A stretch of DNA of 42,753 nt from Curtobacterium sp. UCD-KPL2560. Lineage in GTDB: Bacteria > Actinomycetota > Actinomycetes > Actinomycetales > Microbacteriaceae. The notes beneath the pieces were generated by a model. That model did no database searches. It was given only the letters and a program-made list of their open reading frames with translations, and was not told the origin of the DNA. The stretch lies in assembly GCF_001705035.1 (NCBI RefSeq), contig NZ_MCIG01000001.1, forward strand, positions 33,852 to 76,604. Reading direction: 5' to 3'. Within the stretch, counting starts at the first letter, position 1; every line of letters starts with the position of its first letter. The translations under genes and the position numbers were made by a program. This document shows positions 19,343 to 32,051 of the stretch, one piece after another.

Positions 19343-21505
19343 TCAGCGGGGGCGGTGCGGTCCGTCCGCGCTGACGGCCGGCACGCTGACGGTGTCGCTG
19401 GCCGCGCCGGGCTCGCGGTCCGGTCGGGAGGCGCGGCTCGGCTCCGGTGCGCTGGTCGGCTCCGGTGCGCTGGTCGGCTCCGGCGCGCTGGTCGGCTCCG
19501 GCGCACTCGTCGGCTCCGGCTCGCTGTCGGTCGGCGTGCGGCCCGGCTCGGGCGCGCTGGCGGGCTGCGGTGCGCTGTCGGTCGGGGCGCTGCCCGGCTC
19601 GGCCGCACTGGCCGGGGCCTGTGCCAGCTTCGTCACCACGGCCGCCGCGGTCGCGGGGCCGACGCCGTTCACCTCGGCGATCTGCTCCGCCGTCGCCTCC
19701 CGCAGCCGCGCCACGGACCCGAAGTGCTTGAGCAGCGCCGACACCCGGGTCGGCCCGAGCCCCGGGATCTCGGCGAGCTGCGACCGGACGTCCCGCTTGC
19801 GACGGGTGCGCTGGTGCGTGATCGCGAACCGGTGCGCCTCGTCGCGGATGCGCTGGATGAGGAACAGCGCCTCGGAGTTGCGCGGCATGATCACCGGGAA
19901 GTCGTCGTCGGGCAGCCAGAGTTCCTCGAGACGCTTCGCGATCCCGACGAGGGCGATGTCGTGCACGCCGGCCTCGTCCATCGCGCGCTTCGCGGCCTGC
20001 ACCTGCGGTTGCCCGCCGTCCACGATGAGCAGCTGCGGTCGGTACGCGAACCGCTTGGTCGGCTTCGTGCCCTCGACGACGGCGTCGCTCGTGGCGTCGG
20101 GGACGTCCGGCACGGCGGCGTCCTCGTCGAGTCGGGCGAGTCGGCGCGACAGCACCTGGTACATGCTGTCGGTGTCGTCGGTCGTCTCGGCGATCGAGTA
20201 CCGGCGGTACTGGTCCTTGCGCGGCAGACCGTCCTCGAACACGACCATCGACGCCACGACGTTCGTGCCCTGCAGGTGGGAGATGTCGTAGCACTCCATC
20301 CGCAGCGGTGCCTCGGTCATGCCGAGGGCCTCCTGGATGTCCGCCAGGGCCGCGGCACGCGTGGTGTAGTCCGCGCTGCGCTTGGTCTTGTAGAGCATGA
20401 GCGCCTGCGCGGCGTTCTGCGCGGCCGTGCGGGCGAGTCCGGCACGGTCGCCGCGCTGGGCGGTGCTGAGCTTGGTCCCCCGCCCGCCGCGCCGTTCGCT
20501 GAGCCACTGCTGCAGCGCCTCGGCGTCCTCGGGCAGCTCCGGCACGACGACCTCGCGCGGGGGCTCCTCGGTCGTGGCGTACTGCCCCTGCACGATCTGC
20601 TCGACGAGGTCGCCCGTGCTGATGTCGAGCTCCTTGTCGACCACCCAGCCGCGGACACCGCGGATGCGGCCGCCGCGGACCGAGAACAGCTGCACCGCGG
20701 CCGCGAGCTCGTCCTCGGCGACGCCGAACAGGTCGAGGTCGACCGAGTCGCGGAGCACGACGGCGGACTTCTCGAGCACGGCCTCGAGCGCGCCGACCTG
20801 GTCGCGGTAGCGCGCCGCCTGCTCGTACTGCATGGCGTCGGCCGACGCGGCCATGCGCTGCTTCAGCTCGGTGATGACGCGGCGGTCGTAGCTCGCCATG
20901 AAGCGGACGAACTGCTCGACGATCGCCCGGTGTTCGGCGATCGTGACCTTCTGCGAGCAGGGGCCACCGCACTTGCCGATCTGCCCCGGGAAGCAGGGCT
21001 TGCCGGTCTGCATCGCCCGCTTGTAGGACGAGTCCGAGCAGGTACGGATCGGGAACACCTTGATCATCAGGTCGATGGTGTCGTGCACCGCCCAGATCTT
21101 CGGGTACGGACCGAAGTACTTGGCACCCTTGATCTTGCGGTTGCGGGTCACCATCACCCGCGGTGCTTCCTCGCCGAGGGTGATCGCCATGTACGGGTAC
21201 GACTTGTCGTCCCGGAACTTGACGTTGAACGGCGGGTCGAACTCCTTGATCCACGTGTACTCGAGCTGGAGTGCCTCGATCTCGGAGCCGACCGTGGTCC
21301 ACTCGACGCTGCGCGCCGTGAGGACCATGCGCCGGGTGCGCTCGTGCAGCGTGGGCAGTGGCGCGAAGTAGTTGCTGAGGCGGGCGCGGAGGTTCTTCGC
21401 CTTGCCGACGTAGAGCACCCGCCCCGCCTCGTCACGCCACCGGTAGACGCCCGGGTCGGTCGGGATCTCCGACGCCTTCGGCCGCCACGAGACGGTGTTC
21501 GCCAC
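19343..21505 (-). CDS. uvrC: UvrABC system protein C (excinuclease incision subunit)
   Basis: UvrC, 720 aa, makes both incisions in nucleotide-excision repair. Domains in order: GIY-YIG nuclease (GVY...[13 protein letters not shown]), cysteine cluster, UVR motif for UvrB ([14 protein letters not shown]), RNase H-like second nuclease ([20 protein letters not shown]), and tandem helix-hairpin-helix ([17 protein letters not shown]). After the last HhH comes an unusual tail of about 80 residues made of Ala/Pro/Glu/Ser with a hexapeptide EPTSAP repeat. The GTG start directly follows the uvrA TAG with no spacer. Confidence 0.97.
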   Translation of the reverse strand: MANTVSWRPKASEIPTDPGVYRWRDEAGRVLYVGKAKNLRARLSNYFAPLPTLHERTRRMVLTARSVEWTTVGSEIEALQLEYTWIKEFDPPFNVKFRDDKSYPYMAITLGEEAPRVMVTRNRKIKGAKYFGPYPKIWAVHDTIDLMIKVFPIRTCSDSSYKRAMQTGKPCFPGQIGKCGGPCSQKVTIAEHRAIVEQFVRFMASYDRRVITELKQRMAASADAMQYEQAARYRDQVGALEAVLEKSAVVLRDSVDLDLFGVAEDELAAAVQLFSVRGGRIRGVRGWVVDKELDISTGDLVEQIVQGQYATTEEPPREVVVPELPEDAEALQQWLSERRGGRGTKLSTAQRGDRAGLARTAAQNAAQALMLYKTKRSADYTTRAAALADIQEALGMTEAPLRMECYDISHLQGTNVVASMVVFEDGLPRKDQYRRYSIAETTDDTDSMYQVLSRRLARLDEDAAVPDVPDATSDAVVEGTKPTKRFAYRPQLLIVDGGQPQVQAAKRAMDEAGVHDIALVGIAKRLEELWLPDDDFPVIMPRNSEALFLIQRIRDEAHRFAITHQRTRRKRDVRSQLAEIPGLGPTRVSALLKHFGSVARLREATAEQIAEVNGVGPATAAAVVTKLAQAPASAAEPGSAPTDSAPQPASAPEPGRTPTDSEPEPTSAPEPTSAPEPTSAPEPTSAPEPSRASRPDREPGAASDTVSVPAVSADGPHRPR
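19439..19530 (+). repeat. 18-bp tandem repeat inside the uvrC 3' end
   Basis: About four to five copies of an 18-bp unit (core GCTGGTCGGCTCCGG) encode four EPTSAP hexapeptides in the UvrC tail. The downstream side of the array (19425-19446) matches the left half of the tkt-tal palindrome for 22 bases. Confidence 0.85.
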
Positions 21506-24538
<3,033 letters not shown>

Positions 24539-24546
24539 CGGAGACG

Positions 24547-24552
24547 AGTCTA
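24547..24552 (-). promoter_or_regulatory. uvrA -10 box (TAGACT), leaderless arrangement
   Basis: The last T is at 24547 and the start codon at 24538, so transcription should begin within 0-2 nt of the ATG. No conserved -35 was seen. Confidence 0.65.
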
Positions 24553-24587
24553 CGAACCCGCACCGACATCCGCCCGCGCGTGGCGGG

Positions 24588-25506
24588 TCAGAGCACTCCG
24601 TCGAGAGCGAACGCGACACCGGTCGCCCGCTCGCTCGCGGCCCACAGCCGCGCTGCCGCGGTGCGGTCGTGCGCGCGGGTCCGGGCCGGGACGAGCGCCG
24701 GCGGACCGGCGAACTGCAGCGGACCGCCCGGCCCCCAGTACTCCCCCGACCGGACACCGTCGCCGACGGCAGCGTGCACGAGCGGGTGCGCACCGGCGTC
24801 CTTGCCCTGTGCCACCCAGCCGGAGCCCGCACGCATCCACGCCGGTTCGGACCGGGTCGGCGCGATCTCCGGCCGCGGTGGGGCGGCCGCGTCGAGCGCG
24901 AGGCCGGGGTGCGCCACGACGCTGCGCAGCCGGGACCCCGCGTCGCCGAGGCGTTGGGCGAGCTCGAACCCGAAGAGCATGACGGCGAGCTTGCTCCGCG
25001 CGTACTGGCGGTGCCCCTCGTACCGACCGGTCGCGAGCGGGTCCGTCCGGTCGAGCGTCGTGAACCGGTGTGCGATCGAGCCGAGGTGCACGACGCGGCC
25101 GACCGCGGGGTCGAGCAGCGGCAGGACGAGTGCGGTCCAGGCGAAGTGCCCGAGGTGGTTCGTGCCGACCTGCAGCTCGAACCCCTGCGCCGTGCTGCGG
25201 CGCTCGGCGGACCCGACGACGCCGGCGTTGTTGAGGACCGCGTGGACCGGTCCGTGGTCGGCGAGGGCCGTGGCCGCGGACCGGACGCTGTCGAGGTCGG
25301 CGAGGTCGAGTCGGAGCACCGCCGTGTCCGCACCGTCGACGTGGCGCTGGATGCTCCGCTCGGCGGCCGCACCCCGCTCCGGGTCCCGGACGGCCAGGAC
25401 CACCCGGTGCCCACGGGCCGCGAGCTGTTCGGCCGCGTGGTAGCCCAACCCGGCGCTCGCCCCGGTCACCACGACCGTGCGGTGCTCCGGCTCGGCCCGG
25501 ACGGCG

Positions 25507-25517
<11 letters not shown>
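24588..25517 (-). CDS. Short-chain dehydrogenase/reductase
   Basis: Classical or extended SDR oxidoreductase, 309 aa. Cofactor motif TGASAGLG (18-25) favours NADP(H), helped by basic residues RDPER further on. NNAG, a serine in LGSIAH and the catalytic YARSK (YxxxK) are present. The substrate is unknown; relatives resemble retinol-dehydrogenase/WWOX-like bacterial SDRs. The ATG at 25517 overlaps the uvrB 3' end by 11 bp, so it is coupled to uvrB, though a repair role is not implied. It is a small insertion in the uvr block. Confidence 0.88.
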
Positions 25518-27591
<2,074 letters not shown>

Positions 27592-27598
27592 GCAGGCA

Positions 27599-27604
27599 AC
27601 GGTA
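27599..27604 (-). promoter_or_regulatory. uvrB -10 box (TACCGT), leaderless arrangement
   Basis: The last T is at 27599 and the ATG at 27591. No Shine-Dalgarno lies between them. The -35 is not recognisable. Confidence 0.6.
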
Positions 27605-27666
27605 GTCGGGACCGCCGACACCGGACCGGCCGCTTCGCCCAGGGCAGAAGGACCCCGCCCACCTGG

Positions 27667-28278
27667 TCAGTCCCGCACGCCAGCGATCCGCCACCAGACC
27701 TCGTCCGCAGACCGCACCGTGTCGTCGAGCGTCCCCGTGGCGTCCACGACGTGGTCGGCGAGGGCGAGCCGTTCGGCGTCGGACGCCTGGGCCGCCACAC
27801 GCCGCTCGGCCTCGTCGCGGGGCATCCCCCGGTGGGCGACGAGCCGCTCGACCCGTTGCGCGGCCGGGGCGTCGACGACCACGACGGCGTCGAACGCGAG
27901 CGGACGGCTCCCCCGGGCCTCCGCGAGCAACGGGACGTCGTACACCACGACCGCGTCCGGGCCGGCGGCCTCGGCCGCGTCGAAGGCCTGCTGGGCGAGC
28001 CGCCAGACCTCCGGGTGGGTGATCCCCTCGAGGTCCTTCCGCGCCTGCGGGTCGGCGAAGACGATGCTGCCGAGTGCCGGCCGGTCGAGCGAGCCGTCTG
28101 CGGTCAGCACACCGGCCCCGAAGCGCTCGGCGACCCGGGCGAGTCCGGGGCTCCCCGGCGCCACCGCCTGCCGAGCGAGCTGGTCGGCGTCCACCACGAC
28201 CGCGCCGTGCTCCGCCCAGCGTCGGGAGACCGTGGACTTGCCCGCGGCGATGCCGCCCGTCAGACCGATGATGCGCAC
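27667..28278 (-). CDS. coaE: Dephospho-CoA kinase
   Basis: CoaE, 203 aa, phosphorylates dephospho-CoA in the last step of coenzyme A synthesis. P-loop GGIAAGKS (8-15) and the nucleotide/substrate segment DVPLLAE are visible. The length is the plain bacterial form, without the C-terminal UPF0157 (GrpB) domain found in some actinobacteria. GTG at 28278 is the start: a TAGCCT box ends 7 nt upstream, suggesting a leaderless message, although GGTGGC also lies close by. Confidence 0.95.
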   Translation of the reverse strand: MRIIGLTGGIAAGKSTVSRRWAEHGAVVVDADQLARQAVAPGSPGLARVAERFGAGVLTADGSLDRPALGSIVFADPQARKDLEGITHPEVWRLAQQAFDAAEAAGPDAVVVYDVPLLAEARGSRPLAFDAVVVVDAPAAQRVERLVAHRGMPRDEAERRVAAQASDAERLALADHVVDATGTLDDTVRSADEVWWRIAGVRD

Positions 28279-28284
28279 GCCACC

Positions 28285-28290
28285 AGGCTA
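28285..28290 (-). promoter_or_regulatory. coaE -10 box (TAGCCT), leaderless arrangement
   Basis: The last T is at 28285 and the GTG at 28278. Spacing matches the uvrB and polA cases. Confidence 0.55.
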
Positions 28291-28361
28291 CCGAGCGACA
28301 CCCGGACGGGACGGCGTCCCGGAACGCCGCACGCACGACGGGACGACGACGCCCGGGAACG

Positions 28362-28400
28362 CCGGAAGCCCGGCACCCACGATGGGTGCCGGGCTTCCGG
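28362..28400 (-). terminator. Hairpin terminator after rpsA
   Basis: A perfect 18-bp stem (28362-28379 with 28383-28400, CCGGAAGCCCGGCACCCA) with a 3-nt loop, 18 bp past the rpsA stop. It is unrelated to the GACGGGAGGC family. Confidence 0.9.
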
Positions 28401-28418
28401 TCGGTGCGACCAGCTCGA

Positions 28419-29897
28419 TCAGTTGTTCGAGCTGAGCTTCTCGCGGAGCGCCGCGAGCGAGGCGTCGTCGGCCAGGGTGCCCTGACCGTTCGACTCGCTC
28501 GAGAACGACGGCGTCGAGGAGGTCGACGTCGAGGACGCGCCGGCCGGGAGGTCGAAGCCACCCTTCTCCTCGTCGGCGATGGTCTTCGCGACCTGCGCCT
28601 TGTGGGCTTCCCAACGCGCCTGGGCGGCCGCGTACTGGCCCTCCCACTCGGTGCGCTGGGTGTCGTAGCCCTCGAGCCACTCGTTGGTCTCCGGGTCGAA
28701 GCCCTCGGGGTACTTGTAGTCACCCTTGTCGTCGTACTCGGTCGGCATGCCGTAGAGCGCCGGGTCGAACTCGGTGCCCTCCGGGTCCACGCCCTCGTTC
28801 GCCTGCTTGAGGCTGAGCGAGATGCGGCGACGGTCGAGGTCGATGTCGATGATCTTGACGAAGACCTCGTCACCGACGGAGACGACCTGCTCGGCGAGCT
28901 CGACGTGCTTGTTCGAGAGCTCCGAGATGTGGACGAGACCCTCGATGCCGTCGGCGACGCGGACGAAGGCACCGAACGGCACGAGCTTCGTGACCTTGCC
29001 CGGCGCGATCTGACCGATCGCGTGGGTGCGGGCGAAGACCTGCCACGGGTCCTCCTGGGTGGCCTTGAGCGAGAGCGACACGCGCTCGCGGTCCAGGTCC
29101 ACCTCGAGGATCTCGACGGTGACTTCCTGACCGACCTCGACGACCTCGCTGGCGTGCTCGATGTGCTTCCAGGAGAGCTCGGAGACGTGGACGAGACCGT
29201 CGACGCCGCCCAGGTCGACGAACGCACCGAAGTTGACGATCGACGACACGATGCCCTTACGGACCTGGCCCTTGTGGAGGTTGTTGAGGAAGGTGGTGCG
29301 CGACTCGGACTGCGTCTGCTCGAGCAGGGCGCGGCGCGAGAGGACCACGTTGTTGCGGTTCTTGTCGAGCTCGAGGATCTTCGCCTCGAGCTCCTGGCCC
29401 AGGTACGGGGTCAGGTCGCGGACGCGACGCAGCTCGATGAGCGAGGCCGGGAGGAAGCCGCGGAGACCGATGTCGACGATCAGGCCGCCCTTGACGACCT
29501 CGATGACCGTGCCGGTCACGACGCCGTCGGACTCCTTGATCTTCTCGACGTCGCCCCACGCACGCTCGTACTGCGCACGCTTCTTCGACAGGATCAGGCG
29601 ACCTTCCTTGTCCTCCTTCTGGAGGACCAGGGCCTCGACCTCGTCGCCGACCTCGACGACCTCGTTGGGGTCGACGTCGTGCTTGATCGAGAGTTCGCGC
29701 GAGGGGATGACGCCCTCGGTCTTGTAGCCGACGTCGAGGAGGACCTCGTCGCGGTCGATCTTCACGACGGTTCCGGAGATCAGATCGCCGTCGTTGAAGA
29801 ACTTGAGGGTCTTCTCGACCTCGGCCAGGAAGTCATCAGCCGAGCCGATGTCGTTGATGGCGACCTGCTTGGGAGCCTTGGTCGTGGTGGTTGTCAT
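28419..29897 (-). CDS. rpsA: 30S ribosomal protein S1
   Basis: S1, 492 aa, is an mRNA-binding protein of the small ribosomal subunit. Four S1 (OB-fold) domains are visible at roughly residues 36-105, 122-187, 208-277 and 293-363, followed by an acidic and Ser/Thr-rich tail of about 120 residues, the usual actinobacterial architecture. The ATG at 29897 (MTTTTTKAPKQVAINDIG) has GGAG about 11 nt upstream. An in-frame ATG at 29921 would add eight residues. A good promoter lies 118 nt upstream. Confidence 0.97.
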   Translation of the reverse strand: MTTTTTKAPKQVAINDIGSADDFLAEVEKTLKFFNDGDLISGTVVKIDRDEVLLDVGYKTEGVIPSRELSIKHDVDPNEVVEVGDEVEALVLQKEDKEGRLILSKKRAQYERAWGDVEKIKESDGVVTGTVIEVVKGGLIVDIGLRGFLPASLIELRRVRDLTPYLGQELEAKILELDKNRNNVVLSRRALLEQTQSESRTTFLNNLHKGQVRKGIVSSIVNFGAFVDLGGVDGLVHVSELSWKHIEHASEVVEVGQEVTVEILEVDLDRERVSLSLKATQEDPWQVFARTHAIGQIAPGKVTKLVPFGAFVRVADGIEGLVHISELSNKHVELAEQVVSVGDEVFVKIIDIDLDRRRISLSLKQANEGVDPEGTEFDPALYGMPTEYDDKGDYKYPEGFDPETNEWLEGYDTQRTEWEGQYAAAQARWEAHKAQVAKTIADEEKGGFDLPAGASSTSTSSTPSFSSESNGQGTLADDASLAALREKLSSNN

Positions 29898-29961
29898 GTA
29901 GAGATTGCTCCGAACGGACATGAGTCGGGCCGTGACGACGAGGGAGCGACCCCCTGGTCCA

Positions 29962-29976
29962 CACCGATCGTCGGTG
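29962..29976 (-). promoter_or_regulatory. Hairpin in the rpsA leader
   Basis: Stem CACCGA/TCGGTG with a TCG loop lies within the predicted 118-nt leader of rpsA. S1 is known to regulate its own translation in E. coli; whether this element has that role here is speculation. Confidence 0.3.
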
Positions 29977-30021
29977 CGAGCCGTCATGGCAGTGATTGGT
30001 TGGCGCGGATTGCGCCAATGG

Positions 30022-30051
30022 AGTCTAACCGCACCGCGCGGGCACCCACAA
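30022..30051 (-). promoter_or_regulatory. rpsA promoter (TTGTGG-N18-TAGACT)
   Basis: Minus-strand -35 TTGTGG (30046-30051) and -10 TAGACT (30022-30027) are 18 bp apart, the best-matched promoter pair in the window. Transcription would start near 30015, inside a small inverted repeat (TTGGCGC/GCGCCAA, 30000-30018), which could be an operator. Confidence 0.65.
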
Positions 30052-30128
30052 CCAGGCCGGTCGGGCGTGTCACGGAGCGTCACGTGCGGTGCAGACCCGG
30101 CGGTGGTGCCGCGGTGCGGCCGCACCGC

Positions 30129-30176
30129 GGCGGACGGGAGGCCCGTGGCGGGGCCGCCACGGGCCTCCCGTCCGCC
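30129..30176 (-). repeat. Perfect 48-bp palindrome after the DUF885 gene
   Basis: 23-nt arms (30129-30151 and 30154-30176) with a 2-nt loop. The outer part is GGACGGGAGGC as in the other family members; the inner part differs (CCGTGGCGG) but both arms have changed together and still pair. Confidence 0.88.
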
Positions 30177-30245
30177 AGGTGCGCACCCCCGGCGACGCGG
30201 GCCGGCCCCGATGACCGGCGACGGTGACCCGCCCCCGGCGTCCGC

Positions 30246-31925
30246 TCAGTCGAGCAGTGCGCTCCGGAGCGTGTCGAGCCCGACGCCGCCGAGTGCGAGC
30301 GCGCGGTGGTGGAACGCCTTGAGGTCGAACGCGTCGCCCTCGCGCGCCCGGACCTCGTCGCGGATCGACTCCCACACGCGCTGGCCGACCTTGTACGACG
30401 GCGCCTGCCCGGGCCAGCCGAAGTACCGGGCGACCTCGAACTGCACGAACTCGGGCGCCATGTTGACGTTCTGGCCCATGAAGTCGAGCGCGTACTCCCA
30501 CGTCCAGCCGCCGCCGTCCGGGTTCGTCTTCTGCAGGTGCACGCCGATGTCGAGCACGACCCGCGCGGCACGCATCCGCTGCCCGTCGAGCATGCCGAGC
30601 CGGTCGCCGTCGTCGTCGAGGAAGCCGAGCTGCTCCATCAGGCGTTCGGCGTAGAGCGCCCAGCCCTCGACGTGCCCCGACGGTCCGGCGAGCTGCCGGC
30701 GCCAGGTGTTCAGCTCGCCGCGGTTGTGCACGGCCTGGCTGATCTGCAGGTGGTGGCCCGGGACGCCCTCGTGGTAGACCGTCGTCTTCTCACGCCAGGT
30801 GCCGAAGTCGGTGACGCCCTCGGGCACCGACCACCACATGCGGCCGGGGCGGGAGAAGTCGTCCGAGGGCCCCGTGTAGTAGATGCCGCCCTCCTGCGTC
30901 GGCGCGATCCGGCACTCGAGGCGCTTGATCGGGTCCGCGATGTCGAAGTAGACGCCGTCCATCGCGCGGATCGAGGCGTCGCTCGTCTCCTGCATCCACC
31001 GCTGCAGCGCGTCGGTGCCGTGCAGGACCCGGGCCGGGTCGGCGTCGAGCAGCTCGATGGCACGGGCCACCGAGGCGCCGGACTCGATGCGGTCGGCGAT
31101 GCGCTCCTGCTCGTCGCGCATCCGGGCGAGCTCCTCGATCCCCCACTCGTACGTCTCGTCGAGGTCGACGACCGCGCCGAGGAAGCGGCGGGAGTGCAGC
31201 GCGTAGTCCTCGCGTCCGACGGCGTCGACCGGCGTCGCGAGGGGCAGCAGCTCGTGCTCGAGGAACCCGCCGAACGAGCGGTAGGCAGCCGCGGCCACCT
31301 CGGCGCCGCGGGCGAGCTCGGCCTGCAGCGACTCGGGCAGCGGCGCACCGCCCTCGAGCGCGGCGGACGCGACGAACTGGCGGAAGAAGCCGTCAGGGGC
31401 GCCGGTGCGGGCGGCCTGCTCGGCGATGAGCGCGACCTGCCGCCGTGCCGGCGTGACCTGCTCCCGGGTGCCCTGGAGGAGGGTCTCGCGGTAGCCCTCG
31501 AGGGCGTCCGGCAGCGCGTGCAGCCGGCCGGCGACGTGCTGCCAGTCGTCCGTCGTCGCGGTCGGCATGAGGTCGAGCACGTCCCGGAGCTCCTGCGCGG
31601 GGCTCGCGATGACGTTGAGGTCGCGCAGGTGCAGCTGCCGCTCGTGCGACTCGAGCACGAGGTCGAGCTCGGCACCGAGGTCGGTCTTCGTCACCCGGTC
31701 GACGTCGTCGGCCGCGGGGGCCGCGTCGAGCGCGCGACGCGCGGCGCGGGCGGCGTCGGCCAGCGCGTCGGCACCGGCGGGCGACGTGTCGCCGTACCCG
31801 TCGGTGCGGCCCGGGACGCCGATGTACGTGGCGACGGTCGGGTCGAGATCGACGAGCGTGGACACCCAGTCCTCGGCGACGCGGTCGACGGCGGACGGTT
31901 GGCGGACGGGACGGGCTTCGGTCAT
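30246..31925 (-). CDS. DUF885 family protein, probable zinc metallopeptidase
   Basis: DUF885 (PF05960-type) protein, 559 aa. The metal-site motif HEGVPGHH is at 385-392, followed by a GHVEGWALYAE segment supplying a further acidic ligand, the pattern of the family and of HExxH-like metallopeptidases. No signal peptide or membrane segment, so cytoplasmic. Substrate unknown. The ATG at 31925 is chosen because the N-terminus MTEARPVRQP is then clean, and a TATGGT box ends 8 nt upstream. GGGGAC also lies directly before it. It is downstream of polA but has its own promoter. Confidence 0.85.
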   Translation of the reverse strand: MTEARPVRQPSAVDRVAEDWVSTLVDLDPTVATYIGVPGRTDGYGDTSPAGADALADAARAARRALDAAPAADDVDRVTKTDLGAELDLVLESHERQLHLRDLNVIASPAQELRDVLDLMPTATTDDWQHVAGRLHALPDALEGYRETLLQGTREQVTPARRQVALIAEQAARTGAPDGFFRQFVASAALEGGAPLPESLQAELARGAEVAAAAYRSFGGFLEHELLPLATPVDAVGREDYALHSRRFLGAVVDLDETYEWGIEELARMRDEQERIADRIESGASVARAIELLDADPARVLHGTDALQRWMQETSDASIRAMDGVYFDIADPIKRLECRIAPTQEGGIYYTGPSDDFSRPGRMWWSVPEGVTDFGTWREKTTVYHEGVPGHHLQISQAVHNRGELNTWRRQLAGPSGHVEGWALYAERLMEQLGFLDDDGDRLGMLDGQRMRAARVVLDIGVHLQKTNPDGGGWTWEYALDFMGQNVNMAPEFVQFEVARYFGWPGQAPSYKVGQRVWESIRDEVRAREGDAFDLKAFHHRALALGGVGLDTLRSALLD

Positions 31926-31932
31926 GTCCCCG

Positions 31933-31938
31933 ACCATA
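31933..31938 (-). promoter_or_regulatory. DUF885 gene -10 box (TATGGT), leaderless arrangement
   Basis: The last T is at 31933 and the ATG at 31925, the same 8-nt spacing as uvrB, pdtaR and the OmpR-type regulator. Confidence 0.55.
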
Positions 31939-31988
31939 CCCACGTGCGTTCCGGAGCATGGGAGTGGCCGCGGAACGCCCGGGAAGGC

Positions 31989-32030
31989 GGACGGGAGGCG
32001 CGGTGCGGGCCCGCACCGTGCCTTCCGTCC
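31989..32030 (-). repeat. 42-bp imperfect palindrome after polA
   Basis: 21-nt arms starting GGACGGGAGGCGCGGTG pair with two C-to-T changes in the right arm. It lies 22 bp past the polA stop. The changes keep G-U pairs only in plus-strand RNA, not in the polA message, so this copy may be decaying. Confidence 0.8.
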
Positions 32031-32051
32031 GTCCGCTGGTCGCGGCCGGCG

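Larger units (their letters stand above)
29898..30245. other. 348-bp gap between the DUF885 gene and rpsA
   Basis: No gene. The gap holds the rpsA leader and promoter (29898-30051), the GC-rich spacer, and a perfect 48-bp palindrome (30129-30176) 70 bp after the DUF885 stop. Confidence 0.8.

Noticed and set aside
24539-24587. LexA/SOS operator upstream of uvrA
   Set aside because: No GAAC-N4-GTTC-type palindrome is visible in the short gap; the same holds upstream of uvrB.
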